Of a stretch of DNA of 64,000 bases, positions 1 to 8,583 are shown one piece after another. A program made the position numbers and the translations under genes. The DNA comes from Limnohabitans sp. G3-2 (GTDB taxonomy: Bacteria > Pseudomonadota > Gammaproteobacteria > Burkholderiales > Burkholderiaceae_C): positions 1 to 64,000 of the forward strand of contig NZ_NESG01000007.1 in the NCBI RefSeq assembly GCF_002778275.1. Reading direction: 5' to 3'. Under the pieces are notes generated by a model. It worked only from the letters and a program-made list of their open reading frames with translations. It searched no databases and was not told the origin of the DNA. Numbering within the stretch: the first letter of the stretch is position 1; every line of letters starts with the position of its first letter.

Positions 1-124
1 GGAAGGTCAGAACATGCGTCCTGCCAACAGGTGCCGACGGTGTCGGCGTTGAACCCCTGTCCCCGATCAATTCAGGTGGGGGAGTTTGAGGTGGCCATAA
101 GTGGGGGAATTTAGGTGGCCATCA
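1..124. mobile_element. End of an IS21-family-like insertion sequence (partial)
   Basis: Two imperfect direct copies of a GTGGGGGA(A/G)TTT-GAGGTGGCCAT-type unit lie side by side just before the junction, and the outermost bases read 5'-TG...CA-3' (the outer end is CA at 123-124). Multiple short terminal repeats ending in TG/CA are characteristic of IS21-family ends. The DNA inward of the repeats (1-75) shows no recognisable transposase in this short stretch; istA/istB would lie left of the window. The element ends inside a P-loop ATPase gene. Family assignment rests on memory of IS21-type termini, so it is tentative. Confidence 0.55.
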
Positions 125-363
125 GGGGCCAGTTCGCCTTTAGCCTGTTTTGCCTGTCTCAAAACACTTAACAAGTGCGTTTTCCCAGTGCCTCTGCGAC
201 CGAACACGATTTGATGATCGATCGAAGATAGCACTGTAAAAATAGATCCAAAATCAACAAAGGTCTTTTGAAGAACCGCGTCGTCCTGACGTTCTGCTCG
301 CTTGACTATGCGTAAGAATGCAAGATTAGTTGGTCGCATTTTCGTTTCATTCATATTTTTCAA
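67..363 (-). pseudogene. P-loop ATPase, truncated by the IS end
   Basis: The frame starts at a TTG (361-363) that overlaps the stop of the upstream R-M gene, or at ATG 352-354. It carries a clear Walker A motif, GRRGTGKTH, about 55 residues in. Native sequence stops at about position 125; the last 18 residues are read through the IS terminal repeats, ending at a TGA at 67-69. Only about 80 native residues remain, with no Walker B or rest of the ATPase fold, so the gene is broken. The tight overlap with the MmeI-like gene suggests the two were once co-translated. The family resembles standalone ATPases that accompany restriction or defence genes, but I cannot name it. Confidence 0.7.
76..124. 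repeat. Two tandem terminal repeats of the IS end
   Basis: Unit 1 at 76-100 and unit 2 at 101-124 share GTGGGGGA.TTT...GGTGGCCAT. In IS21-type elements such repeats at each end are transposase binding sites. Confidence 0.6.
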
Positions 364-3164
364 CTTTCTTTAGATTTAGATTTGCGTGTTTTCTGCGCGG
401 CTGGTGCGGGCAGCAAGCTGGTCATGCGTTGGTACAGCTCGAACAGGAAGGCGACGCGTTCGGCGTCGGAGGCGTAGGATTTTTTGCCGCCGCTGGGTTG
501 GTAGGCGGCGTCTACGGCGGCGTCTAGTTTTTGGTGGGCCTTGAGCAGGGCCGGGGGCATGGTCAGTGGGTCGTACAGGTCGGCCAGTGATGCGTCTGCA
601 AATTGGGCGCGGGCGTCGAGCACCCATTGCGCGGCTTGTTCGATGGCGTTCCGGTGTTTGTCGCTGAGTGGTTCGCCAGCGTAGCCGGGCCAGGGGTAGT
701 TGTTGTAGACCACGCTTGCAGAATATTGGTAGTCGCTTTTCATGCGACCACAAACAGCCCGCATCCAAGACATGTGCATTGATGAATTGAGCACACCGAA
801 TTCATGCAATGTTGCGTTTGGAATGATTAATAGGCTTCCGCTTGCGATCCACTCCTTCGGGGCGTAGCAGATCGGGAGGTACAAACGCCTTTCTGATGAA
901 ACCTTTGGAATCGCCAAGTAATCGGTCGTTGGTTGCCGATCTTCTGTAAAAAGAGAGGGCGTGCTTGCCCATTCTTGTGTGCGTTGTTTGCCGCTGTTCA
1001 GTCGTGCAGTTTTTACCTTTTGGATTCGCTCAAGGGTTAAAGGCATGCTCCGTAATTCAGCTGGCGAAAGTCCTTTTAACCACAAACACCATCGATCTTG
1101 GTTGTTGATGAGTTCGTCACCGCCGACGAACTTTCTGATCCAGTGCTCAGCTTTGGGTTCGTTGGATATCAGTTCGGTTTTTTCCTCCGTTGATAAAACC
1201 AAATGCCCGAAGTCAGTCGCTTCGCTGCCTTTTGTTATCGGAGGTGATGCGCAAACGGGTGTGCTTCTTTTTGAAATTGCAATGCTCGGGGCATCAACCA
1301 AATACGGATTGATGTTCTTGGCTGGCACAGCCAGAGGCTCGCCTTTGATGTCGGCGTATTCATAAATGATTTTGTCGGAACGATCCTCTCGACCAAAACC
1401 CACGATCACGCAATGCACGGCTGCGTTGCCTTTGGCTTCGTTGGACCAAGAAAACGTGCGATGCGCAAATTGGATGTGGATGCCTTGCGACAACATCCAC
1501 GCCCACAAAACGCCAACCTGTTCACCTTGAGTAATGCTGTTGGTTGAGACGAACGCCACGCGCGGGGCCTGTTGAGACTCAACGCAGCGCATGTAATTGG
1601 CCGCTTTGACGTACCAAGCTGCCACAAAATCCAAAACGCCAAACCCTTTGATGCGATTCATCACCGGCTCAAAGTCAGCTTTTTGATGTGGTGTTTGTTC
1701 TTTCTTGCCGATGAACGGTGGATTGCCCAACACATAACTGCACCGCTCCGCAGGTAGCACTTCGTTCCAGTCCAGCCGCAGCGCGTTGGCGTGGCGTATT
1801 TGCGGTGAGCTTTTGAGCGGGATGCGGGCAAAGTACAGGCCAAACTCCACGCTCACGCGCAGGTTCATCTGGTGGTCCACCAGCCACAGGGCCACTTGGG
1901 CAATTTGCGCCGGAAACTCTTCGATCTCGATGCCAAAGAATTGGTCCACGTTCACGCCGATCAGGCCATGCACGTCCACCGCCAGCTGGCCTTTGTGGGC
2001 GCTCAGTTCGTGGTCGGCCCGCAGCACTTTCAGTTCCAACTCGCGCAGTTCGCGGTAGCTGATGACCAAGAAGTTGCCGCACCCACAGGCCGGGTCCAAA
2101 AACGTCAGCCGCCGCAGCTTTTTGTGAAACTCAAACAGCTTGTTGCGGTGGCCTTTCACGCGCTCAAACTCGGCGTGCAGTTCGTCCAGAAACAGGGGCT
2201 TGATCAGCTTGAGGATGTTGGCCTCAGACGTGTAGTGCGCGCCCAGATTGCGGCGGGCTTGGTCGTCCATGATGCTTTGGAACAGGCTGCCAAAAATCGC
2301 CGGGCTGATGGCCGACCAGTCCAGCGCACAGGCGTCCAGCAGGGCTTCGCGCATGGCGGTGCTGAAGTCGGCCATGGGCAGGGTTTCTTCAAACAGGCGG
2401 CCGTTGATGTAGGCAAACTGGCCCAGCTGTTCGTCGATGTTTTGGCTGCGTTGGCTCTCGTGCGTGTTGAGCACCTGAAACAGTTGCCCCAGGCGCGGCC
2501 CCAAGTCCGAGCCGTCGGGCGCGGTGCGTTCTTCCACAAAGTCTCTGAAAGATTGCGCGGGCTGAAAGATGCCCGTGTCGTCGGCGAACAAACAAAACAG
2601 CAGGCGCACCAGCAGCACTTCGAGCGCGTGGCCTTGGTAGCCTGAGGCCTTGAGCGCGTCATGCAGGCGGCCCATGCGTTCGGCGGCCTTGATGTTGACC
2701 GGGTCTTCCGAACGGATGTCTTGCACCTTGTAGCCCGCCAACAGGCCAAACAGCTTGATGTGTTTGTGCAGGTGCCGGAGCTCAAACGCCACCGTCTCGC
2801 CCGTGGCCAGGCGGTGCAGCCGAAAGCGGGCAAAGTCGCAGACCACCACCAGCTGGGGCAGGTCGCGCTCGCTGAGGTTGTGCAGGTAGCCCATGGCCTG
2901 GTCTACCGCGCCGTCCAGGCTTTTGCCGCGCGACTTGTGCTCCACCAACAGCACGCCGGGCCAAAACAGGTCCACAAAGCCTTGCGCACCGCCGAGCTTT
3001 TTGACATTCAGCTCGAAGGTGGCGACGCGTTTGTTGGTGATGCCAAAGATTTCAAAGAAATCGATCCAAAAGGGCTTGGCCTGGCTGTCTTCGTTGCAGG
3101 CGTCGGCCCAAGTCTTGCTGAAAAGCAATGCCCTGGATTTGATTTCGTTCCAATTAAGACCCAT
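360..3164 (-). CDS. MmeI-like (Type IIL) single-chain restriction-modification enzyme
   Basis: This 934-residue protein should cut and methylate DNA as one polypeptide. The N-terminal nuclease part has D65-X9-E75-H-K77, the spacing of the MmeI PD-(D/E)XK site. A helical linker follows, then an N6-adenine methylase with motif I DPACGCGNF (357-365) and motif IV NPPF (481-484). The C-terminal third is the expected target-recognition and helical end. Length fits MmeI (about 920). All catalytic motifs look intact, so the enzyme may be active. Base composition drops visibly from about 1720 down to 700, the target-recognition part, while both flanks are GC-rich. The next gene downstream is the truncated ATPase. 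Confidence 0.85.
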   Translation of the reverse strand: MGLNWNEIKSRALLFSKTWADACNEDSQAKPFWIDFFEIFGITNKRVATFELNVKKLGGAQGFVDLFWPGVLLVEHKSRGKSLDGAVDQAMGYLHNLSERDLPQLVVVCDFARFRLHRLATGETVAFELRHLHKHIKLFGLLAGYKVQDIRSEDPVNIKAAERMGRLHDALKASGYQGHALEVLLVRLLFCLFADDTGIFQPAQSFRDFVEERTAPDGSDLGPRLGQLFQVLNTHESQRSQNIDEQLGQFAYINGRLFEETLPMADFSTAMREALLDACALDWSAISPAIFGSLFQSIMDDQARRNLGAHYTSEANILKLIKPLFLDELHAEFERVKGHRNKLFEFHKKLRRLTFLDPACGCGNFLVISYRELRELELKVLRADHELSAHKGQLAVDVHGLIGVNVDQFFGIEIEEFPAQIAQVALWLVDHQMNLRVSVEFGLYFARIPLKSSPQIRHANALRLDWNEVLPAERCSYVLGNPPFIGKKEQTPHQKADFEPVMNRIKGFGVLDFVAAWYVKAANYMRCVESQQAPRVAFVSTNSITQGEQVGVLWAWMLSQGIHIQFAHRTFSWSNEAKGNAAVHCVIVGFGREDRSDKIIYEYADIKGEPLAVPAKNINPYLVDAPSIAISKRSTPVCASPPITKGSEATDFGHLVLSTEEKTELISNEPKAEHWIRKFVGGDELINNQDRWCLWLKGLSPAELRSMPLTLERIQKVKTARLNSGKQRTQEWASTPSLFTEDRQPTTDYLAIPKVSSERRLYLPICYAPKEWIASGSLLIIPNATLHEFGVLNSSMHMSWMRAVCGRMKSDYQYSASVVYNNYPWPGYAGEPLSDKHRNAIEQAAQWVLDARAQFADASLADLYDPLTMPPALLKAHQKLDAAVDAAYQPSGGKKSYASDAERVAFLFELYQRMTSLLPAPAAQKTRKSKSKES

Positions 3165-3280
3165 TTGGTACTCACAAAGTGAGACCGGATGTTAACGGAA
3201 AGTTCTCGGTTTTTTGATGGAGGGAGTGCTGGGGGTGTAACTAAAGGGTCTGAGGCTCGGTCAGTCGCTGCTGTCGCCGA

Positions 3281-3556
3281 TCAAGCTGCGAAGCGCTCAA
3301 TCTTGGGACGTTTGACCTCGCCCGCTTGATAAAGGTCGTATTGCATCTGCATGCCCGCCCACATTTCGGCACTGGTGCCGAAGGCTTGCGCGAGTCGGTA
3401 GGCCATGTCAGCCGAAACGCCTGATGCGCCAGACACCACACGCGAGAGCGTGACACGGTTGACGCCCAGCCTGACAGCGGCCTCGGTGATGGTGATGTCA
3501 CCCAGATATTCCCGAAGGACTTCCCCTGGGTGCGGAGGGTTGTGCATGCGAGTCAT
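3281..3556 (-). CDS. higA: HigA-family antitoxin (XRE helix-turn-helix)
   Basis: 91 residues. The N-terminal motif PHPGEVL is typical of HigA, followed by an XRE helix-turn-helix at about residues 22-75 ([19 protein letters not shown]). The ATG at 3554-3556 is preferred because it places the PHPGE motif at the N terminus and leaves a 7-bp gap after higB; a longer open frame upstream runs into the toxin gene. HigA neutralises HigB and represses the operon. Toxin-before-antitoxin order is the normal higBA arrangement. Confidence 0.88.
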   Translation of the reverse strand: MTRMHNPPHPGEVLREYLGDITITEAAVRLGVNRVTLSRVVSGASGVSADMAYRLAQAFGTSAEMWAGMQMQYDLYQAGEVKRPKIERFAA

Positions 3557-3563
3557 GACGGCC

Positions 3564-3842
3564 TTAGTGATAGTCGAGGTAATCCACAAGCACAGCGTCC
3601 GTTCCATCGAACATGAACACCATGCGCCAGTTGCCATTGACGGTGATGGCCCAATGACCTTTCAAGTCGCCCTTGAGGGGGTGCAGTCCCCATGCTGGTG
3701 CTGAGAGGTCTTCGGGCTTGACCGCTTGATCAAGAGCCGCCAACTGAAGACGCAGCCTTGCAGCGTGCGCAGCCTGAATACCTGCCTTGCTGCCGGTCTC
3801 AAAAAAGCGCTGCAGGCCTTTGTGACGAAATGTCTTGATCAT
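3564..3842 (-). CDS. higB: HigB-family toxin (RelE/ParE superfamily mRNA interferase)
   Basis: 92 residues with family hallmarks: [17 protein letters not shown] at the start, [14 protein letters not shown] in the middle and WRMVFMF...VDYLDYH at the end. Members cleave ribosome-bound mRNA. First gene of the higBA operon. Its ATG lies only about 10 bp from a strong predicted -10 box, so the transcript may have almost no 5' leader. Confidence 0.88.
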   Translation of the reverse strand: MIKTFRHKGLQRFFETGSKAGIQAAHAARLRLQLAALDQAVKPEDLSAPAWGLHPLKGDLKGHWAITVNGNWRMVFMFDGTDAVLVDYLDYH

Positions 3843-3851
3843 TTCAGGGGC

Positions 3852-3880
3852 ATTGTAGTGTGTAGCGCTTCAAGCTACAA
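3852..3880 (-). promoter_or_regulatory. higBA promoter with overlapping operator
   Basis: On the minus strand TTGTAG (3875-3880) and TACAAT (3852-3857) are separated by exactly 17 bp. An inverted repeat TGTAGC-N7-GCTACA (3861-3879) fills the spacer and is the obvious candidate HigA operator. Confidence 0.65.
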
Positions 3881-3947
3881 CTCGGTCAATAGGACGTGTA
3901 CCCTGCCTCTCGCTCACGGCTTGGTTTCCTACAAAAACCGCTATCGC

Positions 3948-5000
3948 TCAGCCTTTCAAGCCTTCCAATACATTCACCGTGTTCACGCCCAAATCTGCCG
4001 CAGCGTAGCCACCTTCGAGCGTCAGCACCGTGGGCAAGCCCAAAGCGGCGATCGCTCGGCCGACCTGCAGGTAATCGGCACTGCGCAACTTGAAGCCCGA
4101 GATCGGGTCACCCTCGAACGTGTCCAGCCCCAGCGGCACCACCAGTGCTTGCGGGGCAAAGTCAGCTACCGCCTGCAAAGCGGTTTGCAGGGTGGCCCAC
4201 CAAACGTCAAACCCGGTGCCACGCGGCAGCGGCAGGTTCAGGTTGAAGCCTTCGCCCGCACCATGCCCGCGCTCGTCGGCATGGCCCAAAAAGAAGGGGT
4301 ATTCGGTGCGCGGATCGCCGTGGATGGATACCGTCAGCACATCGCTGCGCTCATAAAAACAAGTCTGTGTGCCGTTGCCGTGGTGGTAGTCCACATCGAG
4401 CACGGCCACGCGCTGCAGCCCGCCATCGCGCAAGGCCTGTGCGGCCATGGCGGCGTTGTTGATGAAGCAATAACCACCCATGTAGTTGGGGCCTGCATGG
4501 TGGCCCGGCGGGCGGGTCAGGGCCATGGCAACACGACCACCCGCCAGCACCGCTTGCGCGGCGGCCAGCGCACAGGCCGCGCCCTCGCGTGCGGCGGCCC
4601 AGCTGCCCGCCATCAAGGGCGTGCCCGAGTCAAACGCGTACTGCCCTAGCCGCGCCGCAAAGTTGAGAGGCGGCGCGTCGGTGCGAAAGCCGTGCCGAGC
4701 GGCCAGCGGCCAGACCGAGGGCAGGGCGTCGACCAACGCATTGGCCGGGTCCAGCGCCACCCAGTCGCGCCAAGCGTGGGCCAAAAAGTCCAGATAGTCG
4801 GCGTTGTGCACTTGGCGCAAAGCCGCGTCCAGCGGCAGGTCGGCTGCGGGTTGCACCAGGGTGCCGACAGGGCGCTTGTTCAGTTCATCGAGCACATGCT
4901 GCAGGCGCATGGGCACTTCGTGGCAATCGACCATGCGGCCCCGGAACATTTCCTGGCGGCCTGCGTGCTCAGCGTGGCGGGTGTTGTGGAAGATTTTCAT
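3948..5000 (-). CDS. Histone-deacetylase-family hydrolase (acetylpolyamine amidohydrolase-like)
   Basis: 350 residues, arginase/deacetylase fold. Visible active-site elements: the HH pair in RPPGHHAG (167-168), zinc ligands D204 and H206 in DVDYHHGNG, D293 in GLDTFEGDP, and a C-terminal GGY with the transition-state tyrosine. The long PFFLGHADERGHGAGEG loop is found in bacterial acetylpolyamine amidohydrolases, which remove acetyl groups from acetylated polyamines; acetoin-utilisation-type deacetylases are an alternative. It stands alone between two toxin-antitoxin modules, and no partner gene suggests a substrate. Confidence 0.82.
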   Translation of the reverse strand: MKIFHNTRHAEHAGRQEMFRGRMVDCHEVPMRLQHVLDELNKRPVGTLVQPAADLPLDAALRQVHNADYLDFLAHAWRDWVALDPANALVDALPSVWPLAARHGFRTDAPPLNFAARLGQYAFDSGTPLMAGSWAAAREGAACALAAAQAVLAGGRVAMALTRPPGHHAGPNYMGGYCFINNAAMAAQALRDGGLQRVAVLDVDYHHGNGTQTCFYERSDVLTVSIHGDPRTEYPFFLGHADERGHGAGEGFNLNLPLPRGTGFDVWWATLQTALQAVADFAPQALVVPLGLDTFEGDPISGFKLRSADYLQVGRAIAALGLPTVLTLEGGYAAADLGVNTVNVLEGLKG

Positions 5001-5063
5001 AGGCTTGAGTCTTGTTTGGGCTCCAGTGTGCCAGTGCCCAAGGAAGGCAAACCGCTGCTTACC

Positions 5064-5107
5064 TTGACAGGGGTACGAAATATGAGCAGACTAGATGGCT
5101 GACTAGT
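5064..5107 (+). promoter_or_regulatory. Possible phd-vapC promoter and operator
   Basis: A consensus -35 TTGACA (5064-5069) is followed by an inverted repeat ACTAG-N8-CTAGT (5090-5107) just ahead of the phd start. No good -10 box lies at 17 bp (the sequence there is CAGACT), so this is tentative. Confidence 0.3.
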
Positions 5108-5121
5108 TTAAGGGGGCTGAG

Positions 5122-5379
5122 ATGCATACATGGCCGGTACAAGACGCGAAAGCGCGGTTCAGTGAGTTTTTGGATGCGTGCCTGGTCGATGGGCCGCAAA
5201 TGGTCACCCGACGTGGCGCTGAAGCTGCCGTGTTGGTGCCCGTGCAGGAGTGGCGGCGTATGCAGTCGGCAGCTCGCCCTTCGCTGAAGCAACTGCTGCT
5301 CTCAGACCAAGCTCGCACCGAGTTGATCGTGCCGCCTCGAGGGCAGGCCAAACGTCGACCTGTGGAGCCGATGCTGTGA
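5122..5379 (+). CDS. Phd/YefM-family antitoxin
   Basis: 85 residues. The N terminus WPVQDAKARFSEFLDACL...GPQMVTRRG is the standard Phd/YefM DNA-binding part; the C-terminal tail is the toxin-binding part. A GGGGG Shine-Dalgarno lies a few bases upstream. Overlaps the PIN toxin gene by 4 bp (GTGA), the usual translational coupling of such pairs. Confidence 0.85.
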   Translation: MHTWPVQDAKARFSEFLDACLVDGPQMVTRRGAEAAVLVPVQEWRRMQSAARPSLKQLLLSDQARTELIVPPRGQAKRRPVEPML

Positions 5380-5792
5380 CGCAGCGCTATTTGCTGGACA
5401 CCAACGTGGTGTCTGAGTTGCGCAAGCCGCGCCCGCATGGGGGCGTTGTGGCTTGGCTGGAGTCGCTGGATGACGCTCAGCTTTACGTGTCGGCGGTCAC
5501 CCTGGGCGAAATCCAAGTGGGCATCGAGCTGACGCGTGAACAAGACCCCGAAAAGGCTCAACAAATTGAAGACTGGCTGGCCTTGGTGGCGGGCGCTTAC
5601 AACGTCTTGCCCATGGATGCGGCAGCCTTCACGGCTTGGGCGAAATTGATGCACCGCAAGTCAGACACCTTCTACGAAGACGCCATGATTGCCGCCACGG
5701 CCAAAGTGCATGGACTGACTGTGGCGACAAGGAATGTGGCGGACTTTCAGGCGCTGGGGTTTGAGGTCTTCAACCCGTTTGCCCCGGTTTAA
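5376..5792 (+). CDS. vapC: VapC/FitB-like PIN-domain toxin
   Basis: 138 residues from the GTG at 5376, which overlaps the antitoxin stop. The first catalytic acid is D8 in YLLDTNVVSEL; further conserved acids fall in E(D)AMIAATA and the TRNVADF motif near the C terminus, an arrangement close to FitB. PIN toxins are Mg-dependent RNases, often cutting initiator tRNA or rRNA. A longer upstream frame exists but overlaps the antitoxin and lacks PIN features. Confidence 0.87.
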   Translation: MTQRYLLDTNVVSELRKPRPHGGVVAWLESLDDAQLYVSAVTLGEIQVGIELTREQDPEKAQQIEDWLALVAGAYNVLPMDAAAFTAWAKLMHRKSDTFYEDAMIAATAKVHGLTVATRNVADFQALGFEVFNPFAPV

Positions 5793-5824
5793 TCCAATTC
5801 TTTGCACGGGGCTTTGCTAAGCCA

Positions 5825-6667
5825 TCAACCAAATTCCCGAAACCCCTTGAGCGGCGGCAGCGGCGCAAAGTTGGCTTCGCGTTTTTGTTGCATGGCGCTG
5901 ATGGCTTCGCGCACGTTGGCGTTGCTCCAGATGGCGCCTTGCAGCCAGCCCATGTGGCGCAGGCTGTCTTCTGTGCTGTGGTCGCGGGCGTAGTGCAGCA
6001 CTTGCTTGGTGCCCCAGATGGCCACGGGCGGTTTGCTGGCGATCTCTTTGGCCGCTTGCAGGGCGGCGGCCACGGTGGCTTCGTGGGTGGGCAGCACCTC
6101 GTTGACGAGGCCGTGGGCCAGCGCTTTGTCGGCGCTCAGGCGGCGGCCCGTGTAGGCCAGCTCTTTGACCAGAGCCATGGGCAGCAGCTTGGGCAAGCGC
6201 TGCAAGGTGCCCACGTCGGCCACCATGCCGATGTTGATTTCTTGGATGCAGAAGAACGCATCGGCCGAGGCATAACGCATGCAGCAGGCGGTGACCATGT
6301 CCACCGCGCCGCCAATGCAGCCGCCGTGGATGGCGGCGATGACCGGGATGCGCAGTTCTTCGAGCAGGGTGAAGGTGTGCTGCATGTCGGTCAGCAGGTC
6401 GTACACGGCCGAGCGGCCTTCTGCGCTGCTGTCGTCCATCTGGATGGCGCTGCCAAAGGTTTGCAGGTCCATGCCCGCGCTGAAGTGTTTGCCGGTGCTG
6501 GAGATCACCAGCGCCCGGGCGGTGCCCGCTTTGTGGATGTCGGTCAGCACCTCGTGCAGCTCGCGCCAAAACGTCGGGTGCATGGTGTTCATCGCCTCGG
6601 GGCGGTTCATCACCAGGTGGGCCACGTGGCCTTCAGTTGTCAAAGAAAAGCAGTTGAGTGATTTCAT
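5825..6667 (-). CDS. Crotonase family: delta(3,5)-delta(2,4)-dienoyl-CoA isomerase-like
   Basis: 280 residues from ATG 6665-6667; the open frame upstream has no crotonase features. The oxyanion-hole motifs are present (SAGMDLQTF and HGGCIGGAVDM). Three acids that define mammalian ECH1 are conserved: D in GGAVDM, E in QEINIG and D in MVADVGTLQRLPK. That supports dienoyl-CoA isomerase rather than simple hydratase activity, in beta-oxidation of odd-position unsaturated fatty acids. No other fatty-acid oxidation gene is adjacent. Confidence 0.82.
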   Translation of the reverse strand: MKSLNCFSLTTEGHVAHLVMNRPEAMNTMHPTFWRELHEVLTDIHKAGTARALVISSTGKHFSAGMDLQTFGSAIQMDDSSAEGRSAVYDLLTDMQHTFTLLEELRIPVIAAIHGGCIGGAVDMVTACCMRYASADAFFCIQEINIGMVADVGTLQRLPKLLPMALVKELAYTGRRLSADKALAHGLVNEVLPTHEATVAAALQAAKEIASKPPVAIWGTKQVLHYARDHSTEDSLRHMGWLQGAIWSNANVREAISAMQQKREANFAPLPPLKGFREFG

Positions 6668-6765
6668 GGGGTGTCTCCTTTGGCGCAGGTTAGCCCATCG
6701 TTGATGGGCTGCGCTGTCCCCGTCTTGACCCGAGGGCTTGCACTGGGCGGCCCTGTCAAGTTGGA

Positions 6766-8130
6766 TCAGAGGTATTCGGACTTGATGTTGGCGGCGTCTG
6801 CGACGAGTTGGCTCAGTCGCTTTGCCTGCTGCGCCACAAATTGAGCGATCCCTTGGACAAATGCCTGTTCGTCTGCTTTGTAATCCGCTGCTTGTGCTTG
6901 CGCCATGGCCGCTGTCTCGGCCAGTTTGGCCAGGCGTTGGCCTTCTCTGCGTAGCAATTTTCGGTCGATGCCGCAGCGGGTGGCAAAGTCGGCCAGAGCG
7001 AAAGCGCTCACGGTTTCGTGCTCGAAAACATCGCCATAGGCCATGGCCAGTTCGGTGTCGAAGCCTGGGTATTGCAGCACGCTCACCAGGTCGTACCAAG
7101 GGCTTGGCTCCAGCAGGCCACCGGGGCGCACGAAAAACGAAAAGTTTTTGCCGTGTGCATCGCTGTTGCCAATCAGGAACTGGAACAGTGCCCAGCGCAG
7201 CATCGCCAGCCGGGTGCTGGCCTTGTTGCCGCTCAAGTCGGCGCAGGCAAAAAGCTTTTCGTAGCTCACGCCATCCCGTATGTGTCGCACTTCGGGGGCA
7301 TTGCCCAGATGGCGTTCATATTTGTAGCTCACGGGCAAGTCGCAGGCCTGACACGCGTCGATGATGTGCAGGCGTTGGACTTGCACTTGATCGCCCGTGT
7401 GCTGAACAGTTCGGTCGAAGCGGCGCACCACCAGCACGGGGCGAGGTGTGCGCAGCAAGTCCACTTCAGCCGCAGGCAGGCCCATGCGGCGGGCCAGTGA
7501 CATGCAAAAGTGCTCGTTGACGGCCAGGTGAGGCGTCTTGGGGTGGCCCGTGTCGGGTTTGAGGATGTGTGTGGAGGCCATTTGTTGCCCGTCCACCAGG
7601 AAAAGTCGGCCCCCATCCACCCATGGTTTGTCGATGTAAACCAGCAGCTTGTCTTGCAGGCCTGCGACCGACATGCGCACATGGCCGTCCCAAACGGTCA
7701 GCGGCACCTGTTCGTGCTGGGCGATGCGCTCATCCAGTTCGCTCAGTGGTATTTCGCGTGGTGTCGATGCCTGGTCGCTCGCATCTTTGGTGGCTGTTGC
7801 TGCATCGCCCGTGAAGCGCAGGGCCCCCGCTGTCTCGGCACCCAGCGCCCAGATGAGGCCAAAGACATTGGTCTTGGTCAGGCCTTTGAAGGCGACCACC
7901 ACGTCCAACGCCCGGCCCTCCGGGAGCAAGTGTTCGATGAAGCGCTTGATGGTTGCAGAGGCGTGCTCATTGGGTGCGCGCCCCAGTGGCAACGCGGGCG
8001 ACAGCGGGAAAGCCTGTGCATCGGCGAGCCATGGCGGTGCATAGCGCAAGCCCCACCGATCATCCCGGCCTTCGTGCTCGATGACCGCGACGGGGTTGTT
8101 GTCCACCCAGACCTGCAGCGCATGGGTCAT
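6766..8130 (-). CDS. hipA: HipA-family serine/threonine kinase toxin
   Basis: 454 residues from ATG 8128-8130, which overlaps the hipB stop (ATGA). HipA landmarks: SVAGLQDK near residues 154-161, STHILKPD near 186, catalytic region GNSDAHGKNFS (D324, N329) and the metal-binding D347 in YDLVS. HipA kinases phosphorylate aminoacyl-tRNA synthetases and halt growth. All catalytic residues appear intact. The N-terminal HipA subdomain is in the same chain, unlike split HipBST systems. Confidence 0.87.
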   Translation of the reverse strand: MTHALQVWVDNNPVAVIEHEGRDDRWGLRYAPPWLADAQAFPLSPALPLGRAPNEHASATIKRFIEHLLPEGRALDVVVAFKGLTKTNVFGLIWALGAETAGALRFTGDAATATKDASDQASTPREIPLSELDERIAQHEQVPLTVWDGHVRMSVAGLQDKLLVYIDKPWVDGGRLFLVDGQQMASTHILKPDTGHPKTPHLAVNEHFCMSLARRMGLPAAEVDLLRTPRPVLVVRRFDRTVQHTGDQVQVQRLHIIDACQACDLPVSYKYERHLGNAPEVRHIRDGVSYEKLFACADLSGNKASTRLAMLRWALFQFLIGNSDAHGKNFSFFVRPGGLLEPSPWYDLVSVLQYPGFDTELAMAYGDVFEHETVSAFALADFATRCGIDRKLLRREGQRLAKLAETAAMAQAQAADYKADEQAFVQGIAQFVAQQAKRLSQLVADAANIKSEYL

Positions 8131-8426
8131 GGCTTGTCTTTCGTGGGTCTGCTGGCGTTTGCGGCCGTGGCCTGTTGAACCCAAGGGTGGTCTTTGGGCA
8201 GCACCATCAAAGTCAGTCCCAATCCGTCCAGCACGGCCATGGCTTTGTTCAGCTGCACCGTGCCTTGGCCGTTTTCGAGCCGGGACATGAGGTCTACCGA
8301 CACACCCAGCAGCCCAGCAGCATCATCGATGCGCAAGGCTTGGGATTTGCGCCGTTCGCGCACAAGGGCGCCGAGTGCGCTGGCGCTGCTCAAAAGCTTG
8401 GCTTGCCGGGTGAGCGTTTCATTCAT
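8127..8426 (-). CDS. hipB: HipB-family antitoxin (XRE repressor)
   Basis: 99 residues with an XRE helix-turn-helix at about 24-80 (LVRERRKSQALRIDDAAGLL then SRLENGQGTVQLNKAM). It neutralises HipA and represses the operon. Translationally coupled to hipA. Upstream lies a strikingly AT-rich 130-bp stretch with a good promoter and repeated motifs. Confidence 0.85.
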   Translation of the reverse strand: MNETLTRQAKLLSSASALGALVRERRKSQALRIDDAAGLLGVSVDLMSRLENGQGTVQLNKAMAVLDGLGLTLMVLPKDHPWVQQATAANASRPTKDKP

Positions 8427-8465
8427 CCTGTACTTTCAAAGAGCACCCAAGTGTTGGCTTGGCTA

Positions 8466-8583
8466 AATTTCTGAAATTCCGAAAATATGAGATTTTTCAG
8501 GCTAAGTCAATAGATATTTCGGTAAATCAGAAATGTTTGAAGATAAATAGACTCAAGCTGTTAAATTTCTTATATTCCGAAAC
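8466..8583 (-). promoter_or_regulatory. hipBA promoter and repeated operator-like motifs
   Basis: On the minus strand TTGACT (8505-8510) and TATTTT (8482-8487) are spaced by 17 bp. The motif TTCCGAA/TTTCGGT occurs three times (8475-8486, 8514-8523, 8572-8583), and AATTTC-T-GAAATT (8466-8478) is a perfect inverted repeat just downstream of the -10. These are plausible HipB binding sites. The tract is far more AT-rich than its surroundings. Confidence 0.55.

Noticed and set aside
5250..5375. Longer start for the PIN toxin
   Set aside because: Added residues overlap the antitoxin and lack PIN features; GTG 5376 gives standard coupling.
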